64,000 bases of DNA from Thalassobellus citreus (GTDB lineage Bacteria > Bacteroidota > Bacteroidia > Flavobacteriales > Flavobacteriaceae), in assembly GCF_044385915.1 (NCBI RefSeq), contig NZ_JBISCC010000122.1, positions 248,001-312,000 on the forward strand. Direction: 5' to 3'. A program made the position numbers and the translations under genes. Positions within the stretch are counted from its first letter, which is position 1, and every line of letters begins with the position of its first letter. Of the stretch, positions 53,849 through 63,178 are shown piece after piece. The notes under the pieces were generated by a model. The model was not told the origin of the DNA, made no database searches, and saw only the letters and a program-made list of their open reading frames with translations.

Positions 53849-54331
53849 TTACAATACCGATTTATCAAATACTAAAGGTAATAAATTTGCAAGCGACCTA
53901 GATTTAACGATTTTCCCCTTCTCTCCCATAAAATAAATTTCTATAGGTGCTTCTTGTTTAACTTCATATTCTGCTATAGCTTGCCTACAAGCACCGCAAG
54001 GGGGAATAGGCGCTGTAGTTGTTTGCCTTTTTGAGGCTGCTGAAATTGCCATTCTCAAAACTATAGCTTCTGGATACTGAGAACCTGCATAATAAATAGC
54101 CGTACGCTCTGCACATAAACCAGATGGATATGATGCGTTTTCCTGATTGTTTCCTGTAACTATTTCTCCGTTATCTAAAAGCAATGCGGCACCAACATAA
54201 AATTTAGAATAAGGCGCATAGGCTTTCTCTCTAGCTTCAACAGCTTTTTGCATTAACATACTCACATCTTCTGAAAGCTCTTCTAAGTTTTCGAAAACAT
54301 ATAATATAGATTCTATTTTTACTTCCTTCAT
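53849..54331 (-). CDS. cdd: Cytidine deaminase
   Basis: The 160-residue zinc deaminase has LCAERTAI and PPCGACRQ, giving the Cys/Glu and paired Cys of the CDA family, and SKFYVGAALLLDNGEIVTG before them. It converts cytidine and deoxycytidine to uridine forms in pyrimidine salvage. The length is within range for the homotetrameric type with a short N-terminal extension. It is preceded by a terminator hairpin after porV, so it probably has its own promoter (a TAACTTTA element lies at 54347-54354 on the minus strand). Confidence 0.92.
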   Translation of the reverse strand: MKEVKIESILYVFENLEELSEDVSMLMQKAVEAREKAYAPYSKFYVGAALLLDNGEIVTGNNQENASYPSGLCAERTAIYYAGSQYPEAIVLRMAISAASKRQTTTAPIPPCGACRQAIAEYEVKQEAPIEIYFMGEKGKIVKSRSLANLLPLVFDKSVL

Positions 54332-54371
54332 AAATTATTAATATTAATAAAGTTAAGAAACTATTTTAAAC

Positions 54372-54403
54372 AAAAAAACTATTGCTAATAGCAATAGTTT
54401 TTT
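54372..54403 (-). terminator. Terminator of porU-porV
   Basis: AAAAAACTATTGC pairs with GCAATAGTTTTTT around a 5-base loop. The structure has A-runs and T-runs on both sides and lies 23 bases past the porV stop on the minus strand. Confidence 0.85.
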
Positions 54404-54426
54404 GAAACTTCTTTATTTAATCATTT

Positions 54427-55629
54427 CTAGTATTCGTTATATTCACCGTCTCCAATATTAAACGTTAAAGAAAAACGTAAGGTGTTTTCTAATGGACTTT
54501 GCACTTTTGATGCAGAAAATAAATATGATAAATCTATATTAACCACGTTAGCCTTAAACCCAGCCCCTAATGCTAAAAATTTTCTAGCACCCTTATCTTC
54601 ACTTTCGTTAAAATATCCTGCTCTAAAGGCAAACGAATCTTGATATACATACTCCGCACTAAGTGCCCAAGTAAATTCTTTTAATTCTTCACTAAAACCA
54701 TCTGGCGCATCACCAAACGACTGAAACATTCCTGATAAAAAACTTACATCTGGATCTTTTCCGCTAACAATAATTGTTGGCTCATCTCCATCTTGATTTT
54801 CATCTCCATCAGTATCAACATAACCATAAACAGGTGGAGTAGGTACTAATAGTTTAGCTATTTCTGCAGTAACTGCTATTTTATTATAATTATCAAATAT
54901 AAAATCGAAACCAGCTCCTAAACGCAAGTTTGTTGGCTGAAAATTTTCTTGTCCACCTTCGTCATATTTAAATTTTGGACCTATATTTTGAATTGCAAAA
55001 CCTGCTCTCCAACGACCATTAAAATCTGAATAAGCTTCTTCTTCACTTTGATAATACCCTGAAATATCAACTCCAAAAGTATTAGCAGGCGTTGCATCAC
55101 CATCAACTCCGTTAAGCCTTAAATTTGAACGTAAATAACGCATTGCTACAGACATAGCAAATTGATCAGAGAGGCGTAAAGCATATGAAGCATCAAGAGT
55201 TAATTCGTTTGGTCTTTGAATTAAAGCTTCCGAAAATTCATCTGTAACAAATTCTATATCACCTAAAGAAAAATATTTTAAACTTAAGGCAAAAGCACTA
55301 CGATCATCAATTCGATTAAAATAAGTAACATTTCCTAAAAAAATATCATTTACCAACTTACTCAAATACGGTGTATAACTAACACCTATACCAGATTTGG
55401 TTTCTGAAAAGACATATTTGGAAGAGTTCCATTGTTGAGAAAAGGCATCTACAGAAGTAGCAACACCCATATCTCCTAAAGCTGCTGCACGAGCATCTGG
55501 AGCAATTAAAACAAAAGGAACACCTGTTGTTATAACTCTTCTATCTTGATTAGGAAAAATAATAGTTTCTTGGGCATTTACTTTTAGTACAAAAGCAAAT
55601 GCTATTAATAGCAATAATTGGTTTTTCAT
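54427..55629 (-). CDS. porV: Type IX secretion outer-membrane protein PorV (LptO)
   Basis: The 400-residue outer-membrane beta-barrel of the PorV family has a signal peptide (ends NAQ, near residue 19). It starts RVITTGVPFVLIAPDARAAA then LGDMGVATSVDAFSQQWNSS, the family signature. FYNFNIG-type C-terminal strands end with a typical aromatic barrel terminus (LRFSLTFNIGDGEY). PorV shuttles cargo from the translocon to the attachment complex and partners PorU. It follows porU by 32 bases on the same strand and shares its transcript. Confidence 0.95.
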   Translation of the reverse strand: MKNQLLLLIAFAFVLKVNAQETIIFPNQDRRVITTGVPFVLIAPDARAAALGDMGVATSVDAFSQQWNSSKYVFSETKSGIGVSYTPYLSKLVNDIFLGNVTYFNRIDDRSAFALSLKYFSLGDIEFVTDEFSEALIQRPNELTLDASYALRLSDQFAMSVAMRYLRSNLRLNGVDGDATPANTFGVDISGYYQSEEEAYSDFNGRWRAGFAIQNIGPKFKYDEGGQENFQPTNLRLGAGFDFIFDNYNKIAVTAEIAKLLVPTPPVYGYVDTDGDENQDGDEPTIIVSGKDPDVSFLSGMFQSFGDAPDGFSEELKEFTWALSAEYVYQDSFAFRAGYFNESEDKGARKFLALGAGFKANVVNIDLSYLFSASKVQSPLENTLRFSLTFNIGDGEYNEY

Positions 55630-55661
55630 GAATTAGTTTTATTTAGCAAATATAATTGTTT

Positions 55662-58600
55662 TTATAATATTACAAGTTTCTCTATTTTTTCTACTTTTTT
55701 ATTTAAAAAGCTTGAATACACTTTAAGTTTATAAATATAAACTCCTTTTCCTATTTTATCTCCAAAATCGTCTCTACCATCCCAAACAATATCTCTCGAC
55801 AAGGAACTTGTAGTTATTAGACCTCCTTTTGTTTGACCATTTAGTGTTCTAACCAATTTTCCAGAAACAGTGAATATCTGTATAGAAACGTCTAAAGGCT
55901 CCGAACTATTGTGATTAAACCAAAATTCTGTATAATTTACGAACGGATTTGGATAATTAAGCACATTATTTATAACCAATTCTTGATCTTTATCATAGAC
56001 AACAAACTGAATTTCAGACACTGAAGAATTATTATAAACATCCCATGCTTTTAATGTTAAAGTATGAAGACCTGGCTCTAAATCTCTAAAAGGAAAACTT
56101 AAAACTCCTTTTTTATAATCATCAACTTCTGTTTGGTAATAATCATTTAAAACTATTGGATTTGTTTCATCTCCATCAATTATTGCTACAATATCATGAC
56201 CTATACCACTTGCTGTATTTATACCATTTTCATCTTCCATCTTAGCAAGTAATGTCGGTGATTCGTTTGTTATACCTCCTGAAACAAAATTCTCATCGTT
56301 CATATACAAAGTAATCACTGGCCCTATATTATCTTCGGCTGCATTTTCATTTATGCCGCCAATTTTAACAGTTCCAACACTTGCTCCAGATGTATCTTGA
56401 AGTAACTCTTCGTTTTTAGCATAAAAACTTACTTTACCAAATCCAACAGGAATCCCTATATCTTTAGGTACAACAAAATCGAATTCGAATTGCCCATTAT
56501 TAACTGACGCTTGTCCTCTAAAAATAATTTCTCCAAGCGTTTTAAAATCTAACTTAACTAACTGCCCATTTAAACGCGTACCATCATTTGCTAAAGTTTG
56601 TCTATCAATAGATTTATCGTAAATAGTTGTAGAAAGCGTACCAGTATAATTATTTAATACATTCCCAGAAACATCAGTTACCTCTCCTGCTAATTTAACA
56701 TAACTTAATGCTTTTAAAGTATCTTTACTTTGTGTAATTGGCACATCATTAATTTTTGTTAATCTGATATTTGGTTTTGAAATCGCAAGTTTCATCGCTG
56801 GATCTCCAATAAAAAACACTAATCGCCTTTGGGAATTAGATGAAATAAACGGATCGTTTTTTGTTAGCATTAAAGCTTCTGCCATTGAAGGATACTCATA
56901 ATCTTCATATGTATCATTATCACTATAGGAAAACAAATATTGCCCCAAGGTATTGTTAAAAGTAATCGCAAAATTCACAAAAATCTGTCTGGTAGTTGTA
57001 ATCAAACCTATAGCTCCTGCTTGCTTATTCCAATAAGTAAACTCTCCTGCTGTTTGCCTAAACGGATTATCAAATTTTGTAAACTCACAAGTTACTGTTA
57101 CAAAACAATTCAACTTATAAAAATTCCTTAATCCCTGAACATCTGGTTTTAACAAAATACGCTCTTGCGCCAAACCATCTTCTCCACCATGACCAAAATA
57201 ATTAACGACTAAAGCACCATTATCGATAGCATTTGCTAGTTCTGCATTTACTTTTGGATACCTGTTTCCACCTGCTGATGATTCTTGTTTAAATGCATCT
57301 GAATGTATCTTTACCACATTCATAAATGATTTTTCCTGAGCCACCAAGTTACCTACATTATCTGTAGTTTCTTGCAATATACCTTCCCAATCTTTATCAA
57401 CATCATCAGAGACTACCACAAAATTATTTCGCCAACTTCCTAATGCCTCTTTTGAATAGTAGGACTCAACTTTATCAACCATTTCTTTAGCTTGCTGAGG
57501 AGAATCAACTAACATACGTCCTACTGCAATATCTAATTTATTACTTGTAGTCATTGTTCCTTCATTATCATCCATCATACCGTAAAAATCATCAGAAACA
57601 TATGAATTAGTTAAATTAAAGCTTCCATAAGAGTACCATGAAGGAACAATATTGGTATTATTCTGAATTCTATCTTTATAATCAAAAGAACCATCTCCAA
57701 ATAAACATAGATATTTTATTCTATTTTCTGGTACACTTGCATTATCATAAACATATTTAACCATATTTCTGATTGCACCTACATCTTGATTCCCTGTACT
57801 AAACTCATTATAAATTTCATCTAAACCAAAAACTTTCACATTTAAGCCATACTGCTTTCTATTAATTTCTGCTAAACGTTCCGCTTGACTCAATAAACTA
57901 TTTGGCGACACTATTATATAATCTACATCCTGAAACTCACCTTCTTCATTAATAAAAACTGTACCTTTTATATTCTGATTATTTACAATTGTATTAGAAT
58001 CAAACTGAGGCTCATAATAATCTGATGGCGTTATTGCTACATAGGTTTTTAAAACTCCTAATTGCGAAGTAAAACTAAGATTTGAAGCTGAACCTTCATT
58101 TTCGAAATTTGAAACATTGTAAATATCTGTTACATCCCAAACCTCAGAAACTTGAGAAGCATTTGAAATATTATATTGTCCTATACCAGAGCTAGAAGCT
58201 ACAATACTGTTTTCAAACTGAAACTGTTTTTCGCGAAAATTTAACATGCTAGTTCCTTTAACAGATATATAATCTAAATAACCTAATGCACTTGGATTTC
58301 CTTGATTATTATAATTAAGCTCTACAGATACTAATGATGAATTCACATTAATATCTCCAACAAAAGCTCTTTCTCTTGCCAAACTGGGACTTAATACAGC
58401 TGCTATAGATAGTGTAGTGATTGAATTACCATTTACCAAAAGCTCCATTGAAGTTACTGTAGCAGAAGCTGTTGCCACATAAACTTTTAAGTTTATAGGT
58501 TCTGATGTTACTAAATCAGGAAAGTCAAACTCGAATTTCTTATTAGAATCTACATCAAATCGCTCCCCAAACCAGCGTCTTCCTAAAAAGGCGATATTAT

Positions 58601-59540
58601 ATTTATCAATTTCATGATACTTATAACTTTCATAAGTATCAATAACTAAATCTATAGTTCCCGTTGGCTGAGAAAATGGCTGAATTCGTTTACCTGAACC
58701 AGAACTAACATTAATAAAATAATACGTTTTATCTGTATAACAATTAATATTGGTATTACTTTCTGCATTAAATTCTTTTGGTCCTTGAGCATAAAACAAG
58801 ATATAATCTTGTGCATCAAAAACCCCATCTTCCTCTCCAATAAATTTTATTGCATTTTCTTGAACATCTATAGGATAGGAAACCGAATTAGAATATGGAA
58901 TCATACGCCCTCCATTTCCATACAACTTAATGTTTCTAGGATCTACATTATTAACATTAACACCTAAACGTTGTAAAAAACTTCGAGACAACTTAAAAAC
59001 CCCAGTAGTATCTACATAAAATTTATACCATTCACCAGAATTCAACACAGAATTACTTACAATTTTAGTTTTATTTGTTTTTTTAACTGCTGACAACGTA
59101 TTTGCACCAAGACTATAATTTAATTGAAATGATATAATCTTTTTATAAACGCCATTTTCTCCCTTAATAATTGGAGATAGTTGAAAAAAAGCAAATAATT
59201 TATTTCTAGCCCTAGAATTATTTAAGCTGAATTGTAAGCTATTTGGAATGTTATTGATATTCAAATCCTTTAAATCAGATTTAGAAATAGAAGCATAAGC
59301 CACATTACTAATAGTAACTGAAGATTCGTTTATAACACTAGAAATCTCCCATTGATCAACAAACTTTAAACCTGAATCAAAATCATAGCTTAAATTCTTT
59401 TTATCAAAAGATGGTATTTCGATAGTATATGTCCCGGCAGAAATTACCTGAGACTGCTCCCAAGTAAGCACATATTTTTTTTGCTGAGAAAACACAGCAA
59501 AACTGCTAACCAAAAATAATAGTAATAATTTTTCTTTCAT
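55662..59540 (-). CDS. porU: Type IX secretion system sortase PorU
   Basis: The 1292-residue protein of the gingipain-like C25 family removes the C-terminal sorting signal from T9SS cargo. It has a signal peptide (ends VFSQ). The protease domain includes DYIIVSPNSLLSQAERLAEI, a catalytic His in NYFGHGGEDG (H784) and Cys in VTVTCEFTKF (C818). Its own C-terminus carries a sorting-domain-like end (YPNPFVNYTEFWFNHNSSEP, GVYIYKLKVYSS). Gene order porU-porV and the nearby gldJ are conserved in the phylum. It would process the M64 peptidase and pectate lyase encoded in this window. Confidence 0.95.
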   Translation of the reverse strand: MKEKLLLLFLVSSFAVFSQQKKYVLTWEQSQVISAGTYTIEIPSFDKKNLSYDFDSGLKFVDQWEISSVINESSVTISNVAYASISKSDLKDLNINNIPNSLQFSLNNSRARNKLFAFFQLSPIIKGENGVYKKIISFQLNYSLGANTLSAVKKTNKTKIVSNSVLNSGEWYKFYVDTTGVFKLSRSFLQRLGVNVNNVDPRNIKLYGNGGRMIPYSNSVSYPIDVQENAIKFIGEEDGVFDAQDYILFYAQGPKEFNAESNTNINCYTDKTYYFINVSSGSGKRIQPFSQPTGTIDLVIDTYESYKYHEIDKYNIAFLGRRWFGERFDVDSNKKFEFDFPDLVTSEPINLKVYVATASATVTSMELLVNGNSITTLSIAAVLSPSLARERAFVGDINVNSSLVSVELNYNNQGNPSALGYLDYISVKGTSMLNFREKQFQFENSIVASSSGIGQYNISNASQVSEVWDVTDIYNVSNFENEGSASNLSFTSQLGVLKTYVAITPSDYYEPQFDSNTIVNNQNIKGTVFINEEGEFQDVDYIIVSPNSLLSQAERLAEINRKQYGLNVKVFGLDEIYNEFSTGNQDVGAIRNMVKYVYDNASVPENRIKYLCLFGDGSFDYKDRIQNNTNIVPSWYSYGSFNLTNSYVSDDFYGMMDDNEGTMTTSNKLDIAVGRMLVDSPQQAKEMVDKVESYYSKEALGSWRNNFVVVSDDVDKDWEGILQETTDNVGNLVAQEKSFMNVVKIHSDAFKQESSAGGNRYPKVNAELANAIDNGALVVNYFGHGGEDGLAQERILLKPDVQGLRNFYKLNCFVTVTCEFTKFDNPFRQTAGEFTYWNKQAGAIGLITTTRQIFVNFAITFNNTLGQYLFSYSDNDTYEDYEYPSMAEALMLTKNDPFISSNSQRRLVFFIGDPAMKLAISKPNIRLTKINDVPITQSKDTLKALSYVKLAGEVTDVSGNVLNNYTGTLSTTIYDKSIDRQTLANDGTRLNGQLVKLDFKTLGEIIFRGQASVNNGQFEFDFVVPKDIGIPVGFGKVSFYAKNEELLQDTSGASVGTVKIGGINENAAEDNIGPVITLYMNDENFVSGGITNESPTLLAKMEDENGINTASGIGHDIVAIIDGDETNPIVLNDYYQTEVDDYKKGVLSFPFRDLEPGLHTLTLKAWDVYNNSSVSEIQFVVYDKDQELVINNVLNYPNPFVNYTEFWFNHNSSEPLDVSIQIFTVSGKLVRTLNGQTKGGLITTSSLSRDIVWDGRDDFGDKIGKGVYIYKLKVYSSFLNKKVEKIEKLVIL

Positions 59541-59742
59541 TGCTAAAATAACGTCATTAAAAGCCTGTTATTATTAATTAAAAACAACAATTTTAAAAAC
59601 AGCATCAAAAATACAATAATAAATTTGTAAAACATGCGTTAATAAGTCACAAAAGAACGATTGAAAACAGCTAAATCATCGTTGTAATACATGAAAAACA
59701 AGGTGAAATACACTTTTTTTTGGTTAAAATGCAAAAAATAGC

Positions 59743-59771
59743 TTGCGTTGTTAGGTTTAATTCTTATATTG
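59743..59771 (+). promoter_or_regulatory. Promoter of gldJ
   Basis: TTG (59743-59745) and TATATTG (59765-59771) are spaced 19 bases apart, a fair fit to the Bacteroidota -33/-7 pair, 34 bases before the gldJ ATG. The 265-base gap to the divergent porU shows no gene. Confidence 0.5.
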
Positions 59772-59805
59772 CAGCTCCAAAAATATTATTAGCTTACTTA
59801 AAAGT

Positions 59806-61503
59806 ATGGATATGAAAAAAGTAGTAGCATTCAAGATTTTGTTTGTTTTGACTTTAACGTTAGTCTCAACTAGTTGTAAAAAATCTTCGAGTTCAAACAA
59901 TAGCTCTAGAGCTACAGGTTGGCAAATAAACTCCAGAGAAGGCGGTTTTCAATACAATTCAGATTTCAAAGAACAGGAAACATCTCCTGGCTTAGTCTTT
60001 GTTGAAGGAGGAACCTTCACTAAAGGACGTGTACAAGATGATGTAATGCATGATTGGAATAACAGTCCAAATCAGCAACACGTTCAATCTTTCTATATGG
60101 ATGAAACTGAAGTTACAAATGCCATGTACATGGAGTATTTAGATTGGATAAAAAGAGTTTATCCTCCATCTGACGAAAATTTTAGAGCCATTTATCATGG
60201 TGCTTTACCAGACACACTTGTTTGGAGAAACCGTTTAGGATTTAACGAAGTTATGACAGACAACTATTTACGTCATCCTGCCTATGGAGAATATCCAGTA
60301 GTTGGTGTAAGTTGGATTCAAGCAGTTGAGTTCGCTAACTGGCGTTCTGACCGTGTAAATGAATATAATTTAGAAAAAGCAGGCTACTTAAAGCGCGATG
60401 CAAAAATACTAGATGTAAATGCCGACTCTAACTTTAGTACAGATACTTATATTAATGCTCCAACATTAACTTACGGAGGAAACGAAGAAGTTATTAATGG
60501 TGAAACTCGTGGAAGAAGAAATGTTCAAACTGACGCTGACGGCAATGAAACTGGAATTTATGCTACTCGTGAAACTGGAATAATTTCTCCAAAATATAGA
60601 CTACCAACTGAAGCTGAATGGGAATATGCCGCTTTAGGATTAAGTGAAATAAGAAGTTATAATTTATACCGTGGGCGTAAAAAATACCCATGGGATGGAC
60701 AATATACACGTTCTGGAAAACGTAAAACAAAAGGTGACCAAAAAGCTAATTTCAAACAAGGAAAAGGTGATTATGGTGGAATCGCAGGATGGTCTGATGA
60801 CGGAGCAGATATTACAAATGCTGTTAAATCATACGAACCTAACGACTTTGGATTATATGATATGGCTGGTAATGTAGCCGAATGGGTTGCTGATGTTTAC
60901 AGACCTATTATAGACGATGAGTTTAACGACTTTAACTACTACCGTGGTAATGTTTATACCAAAAACGCCATTAATGAAGATGGCAGTGTAAAAATAGTTA
61001 CATTAGATAATATTGTTTACGATACATTATCTAATGGAAAAGTTGTTGCAAGAAACTTACCTGGTGAAATATTACAAGTTCCTGTTGATGAAAACGAAAC
61101 TTATTTACGTACTAACTTTGATAAGAGCAACGAAATAAACTTTAGAGACGGAGATAAACGTTCTTCTCGTTATTATGAAGATTTTAACGATGATGAAGAA
61201 ATAGATGGAGAAACAAAAGAATCAGACACAAGAAAAATGTACAATTCTCCTAAGCATAAAATTACTAGAGATTCTTTAGGAAATATTATTAGAGAATATG
61301 ACAAAGAAAACAATAGAACGTCTTTAATTAATGATGAAGTTAGAGTTTACAAAGGTGGTTCATGGAAAGACAGAGAGTATTGGTTAGATCCTGCTCAAAG
61401 ACGTTACTTCCCACAAGATATGGCTACAGATTACATCGGCTTTAGATGTGCTATGTCTCGTGTAGGGTCAAAAAGTAAAGCAAAGCAAAAAACAAAAAAC
61501 TAG
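59806..61503 (+). CDS. gldJ: Gliding motility lipoprotein GldJ
   Basis: The 565-residue protein has a lipoprotein signal (LVSTSCKKSSSSNN, Cys near residue 25) and an FGE-sulfatase-type fold (PGLVFVEGGTFTKGRVQDDV, MDETEVTNAMYMEYLDWIKR, YRLPTEAEWEYAAL, AGNVAEWVADVYR, VYKGGSWKDREYW). GldJ is part of the gliding machinery tied to T9SS. The fold resembles formylglycine-generating enzyme, but the role is structural. ATG codons at 59806 and 59812 are both possible starts; the lipobox is in frame with either. It has its own promoter and terminator. Confidence 0.95.
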   Translation: MDMKKVVAFKILFVLTLTLVSTSCKKSSSSNNSSRATGWQINSREGGFQYNSDFKEQETSPGLVFVEGGTFTKGRVQDDVMHDWNNSPNQQHVQSFYMDETEVTNAMYMEYLDWIKRVYPPSDENFRAIYHGALPDTLVWRNRLGFNEVMTDNYLRHPAYGEYPVVGVSWIQAVEFANWRSDRVNEYNLEKAGYLKRDAKILDVNADSNFSTDTYINAPTLTYGGNEEVINGETRGRRNVQTDADGNETGIYATRETGIISPKYRLPTEAEWEYAALGLSEIRSYNLYRGRKKYPWDGQYTRSGKRKTKGDQKANFKQGKGDYGGIAGWSDDGADITNAVKSYEPNDFGLYDMAGNVAEWVADVYRPIIDDEFNDFNYYRGNVYTKNAINEDGSVKIVTLDNIVYDTLSNGKVVARNLPGEILQVPVDENETYLRTNFDKSNEINFRDGDKRSSRYYEDFNDDEEIDGETKESDTRKMYNSPKHKITRDSLGNIIREYDKENNRTSLINDEVRVYKGGSWKDREYWLDPAQRRYFPQDMATDYIGFRCAMSRVGSKSKAKQKTKN

Positions 61504-61526
61504 ATAAGTTTTTTCATAATAAATTA

Positions 61527-61557
61527 AAAGTCCTAACAATTAGTTAGGACTTTTTTT
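61527..61557 (+). terminator. Terminator of gldJ
   Basis: AAAGTCCTAAC pairs with GTTAGGACTTT around AATTA, followed by more Ts. Confidence 0.9.
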
Positions 61558-61588
61558 ATACATTTAATTTTAATTTAAAATCTCATAA

Positions 61589-62869
61589 TTGGAAATTAAA
61601 GACATACACACATTATTTTTACAATGTAACAGCGTTTGTACTGATACCAGAAAAATTCAGGAAAACGATCTGTTTTTCGCCCTTAAAGGCGATAATTTTA
61701 ACGGAAATACCTATGCTAAAAAAGCACTAGATAATGGTGCTAAATATGCAATAGTAGATGAAGCTGCATTTAACACGTCTCCAAAGACTATTTTAGTAGA
61801 CAATGTTCTTGAAACTCTTCAAGAATTAGCTTCTTTCCATAGAAACCACCTAAAAACACCCATTATTGCACTTACAGGTAGTAATGGAAAAACAACAACC
61901 AAAGAACTCATTAACGCTGTAATATCTCAAAAATTTAATACAACAGCTACTTTAGGTAATTTAAATAACCACATTGGTGTACCATTAACTCTATTATCTA
62001 TGAATAAATCTACAGAAATAGGTATTATTGAAATGGGAGCTAACCACCAAAAAGAGATTGAATTTCTATGCAACATAGCACAACCTGATTATGGATTAAT
62101 AACAAACTTTGGAAAAGCACACCTAGAAGGTTTTGGAGGCATTGAAGGCGTTATAAAAGGCAAAAGCGAAATGTATGATTATTTAATAAATAACAACAAA
62201 ACCATATTCGTAAACGCTAATGATTCCATCCAAATTGAAAAAACAAAAACAGGTAATAGAATCAGATTTGGCAATGATGAAACAAAAAGTGATGTTGTTA
62301 TAAATTTAGTAAACGCTAAACCTTTTGTTAGCCTAAGCTACAATAATCTGAATATACAAAGTCAACTTATTGGAGAATATAACTTTAACAATATAGCTGT
62401 TGCAATAACTATTGGTAATTATTTTAAAGTTGAAGACAACCAAATTAAATCAGCTATTTCAAACTATATCCCTACCAATAATCGATCTCAAATCATTGAA
62501 AAAAATTCTAATAAAATCATTTTAGACGCCTATAATGCAAACCCAACAAGCATGCGAGCTGCTTTACTTAATTTTGAAAAACAAGATGGTAATAAAATAG
62601 CTATACTAGGTGATATGTTCGAACTTGGGAATGAAGCAGAAAAAGAACATCAAAACATTGTAGACTTAGCTATTTCTTTAAATATAGATAAAATCATTTT
62701 TGTTGGGGAGAATTTTTATAAATCAAACCTTAATTCTAAAAAAACAGATAAGTTTAACTCTTTTGACGCCTTTAAAGAATGTTTTGCCCCTTCTCTAATT
62801 AAGAATACTTCTTTTTTAATAAAAGGCTCAAGAGGCATGGCTTTAGAACGCTCATTAGAACTCATTTAA
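61589..62869 (+). CDS. murF: UDP-N-acetylmuramoyl-tripeptide--D-alanyl-D-alanine ligase
   Basis: The 426-residue Mur ligase adds D-Ala-D-Ala to UDP-MurNAc-tripeptide. The start codon is TTG (61589), fixed by the family start MEIKDIHTLFLQCNSVCTDT. The N-terminal MurE/MurF domain has TDTRKIQENDLFFALKG. The P-loop is GSNGKTT (97-103), then NLNNHIGVPLTLL and the EMGANHQKEIEFL metal site. The C-terminal domain has DAYNANPTSMRAAL. It lies just after the gldJ terminator. No other mur gene follows it on the strand. Confidence 0.95.
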   Translation: MEIKDIHTLFLQCNSVCTDTRKIQENDLFFALKGDNFNGNTYAKKALDNGAKYAIVDEAAFNTSPKTILVDNVLETLQELASFHRNHLKTPIIALTGSNGKTTTKELINAVISQKFNTTATLGNLNNHIGVPLTLLSMNKSTEIGIIEMGANHQKEIEFLCNIAQPDYGLITNFGKAHLEGFGGIEGVIKGKSEMYDYLINNNKTIFVNANDSIQIEKTKTGNRIRFGNDETKSDVVINLVNAKPFVSLSYNNLNIQSQLIGEYNFNNIAVAITIGNYFKVEDNQIKSAISNYIPTNNRSQIIEKNSNKIILDAYNANPTSMRAALLNFEKQDGNKIAILGDMFELGNEAEKEHQNIVDLAISLNIDKIIFVGENFYKSNLNSKKTDKFNSFDAFKECFAPSLIKNTSFLIKGSRGMALERSLELI

Positions 62870-62883
62870 AAAAACCAACAAAA

Positions 62884-62920
62884 AAGTGCCTAGAAAAAAT
62901 AAACCTAGACACTTATTTTA
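62884..62920 (+). terminator. Probable terminator of murF
   Basis: AAGTGCCTAG and CTAGACACTT pair with one mismatch around an AT-rich loop, followed by ATTTTAAAG. It starts 15 bases after the murF stop. Confidence 0.5.
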
Positions 62921-62981
62921 AAGTCCTCCTTAAGAACTAATTAATAGCAATTACAAGTTGCGATACTAAGACCAAACATAC

Positions 62982-63008
62982 AATACCTATTTTTAGGTAT
63001 TTTTTTTC
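62982..63008 (+). terminator. Strong intrinsic terminator, no gene just upstream
   Basis: AATACCTA-TTTT-TAGGTATT is followed by a run of Ts. It is 112 bases past the murF stop and 62 bases past the weaker hairpin. It is either a second murF terminator or the end of a small RNA starting within 62920-62980. Confidence 0.7.
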
Positions 63009-63178
63009 ATTTCAACATACAAATTGAACCGTTTATTGATAAAAATAAAAAAGGGGATTCTAGTTATCATAAAATATTTATAGTACTTTAAATTATTGAA
63101 CACTAATTTTAGTTTTAACTTAGCGTTATATTAAAATAATGCTTAGTTTCTTTTTAATAATAAATTGCTTTAGTTTTA

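Larger units (their letters stand above)
62870..63178. other. Intergenic gap of 309 bases
   Basis: The gap lies between murF (+) and the PorP/SprF gene (-), which converge. It holds two hairpins (62884-62920 and 62982-63008). No ORF longer than about 30 codons and no RNA gene is evident. The remainder is AT-rich. Confidence 0.7.
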
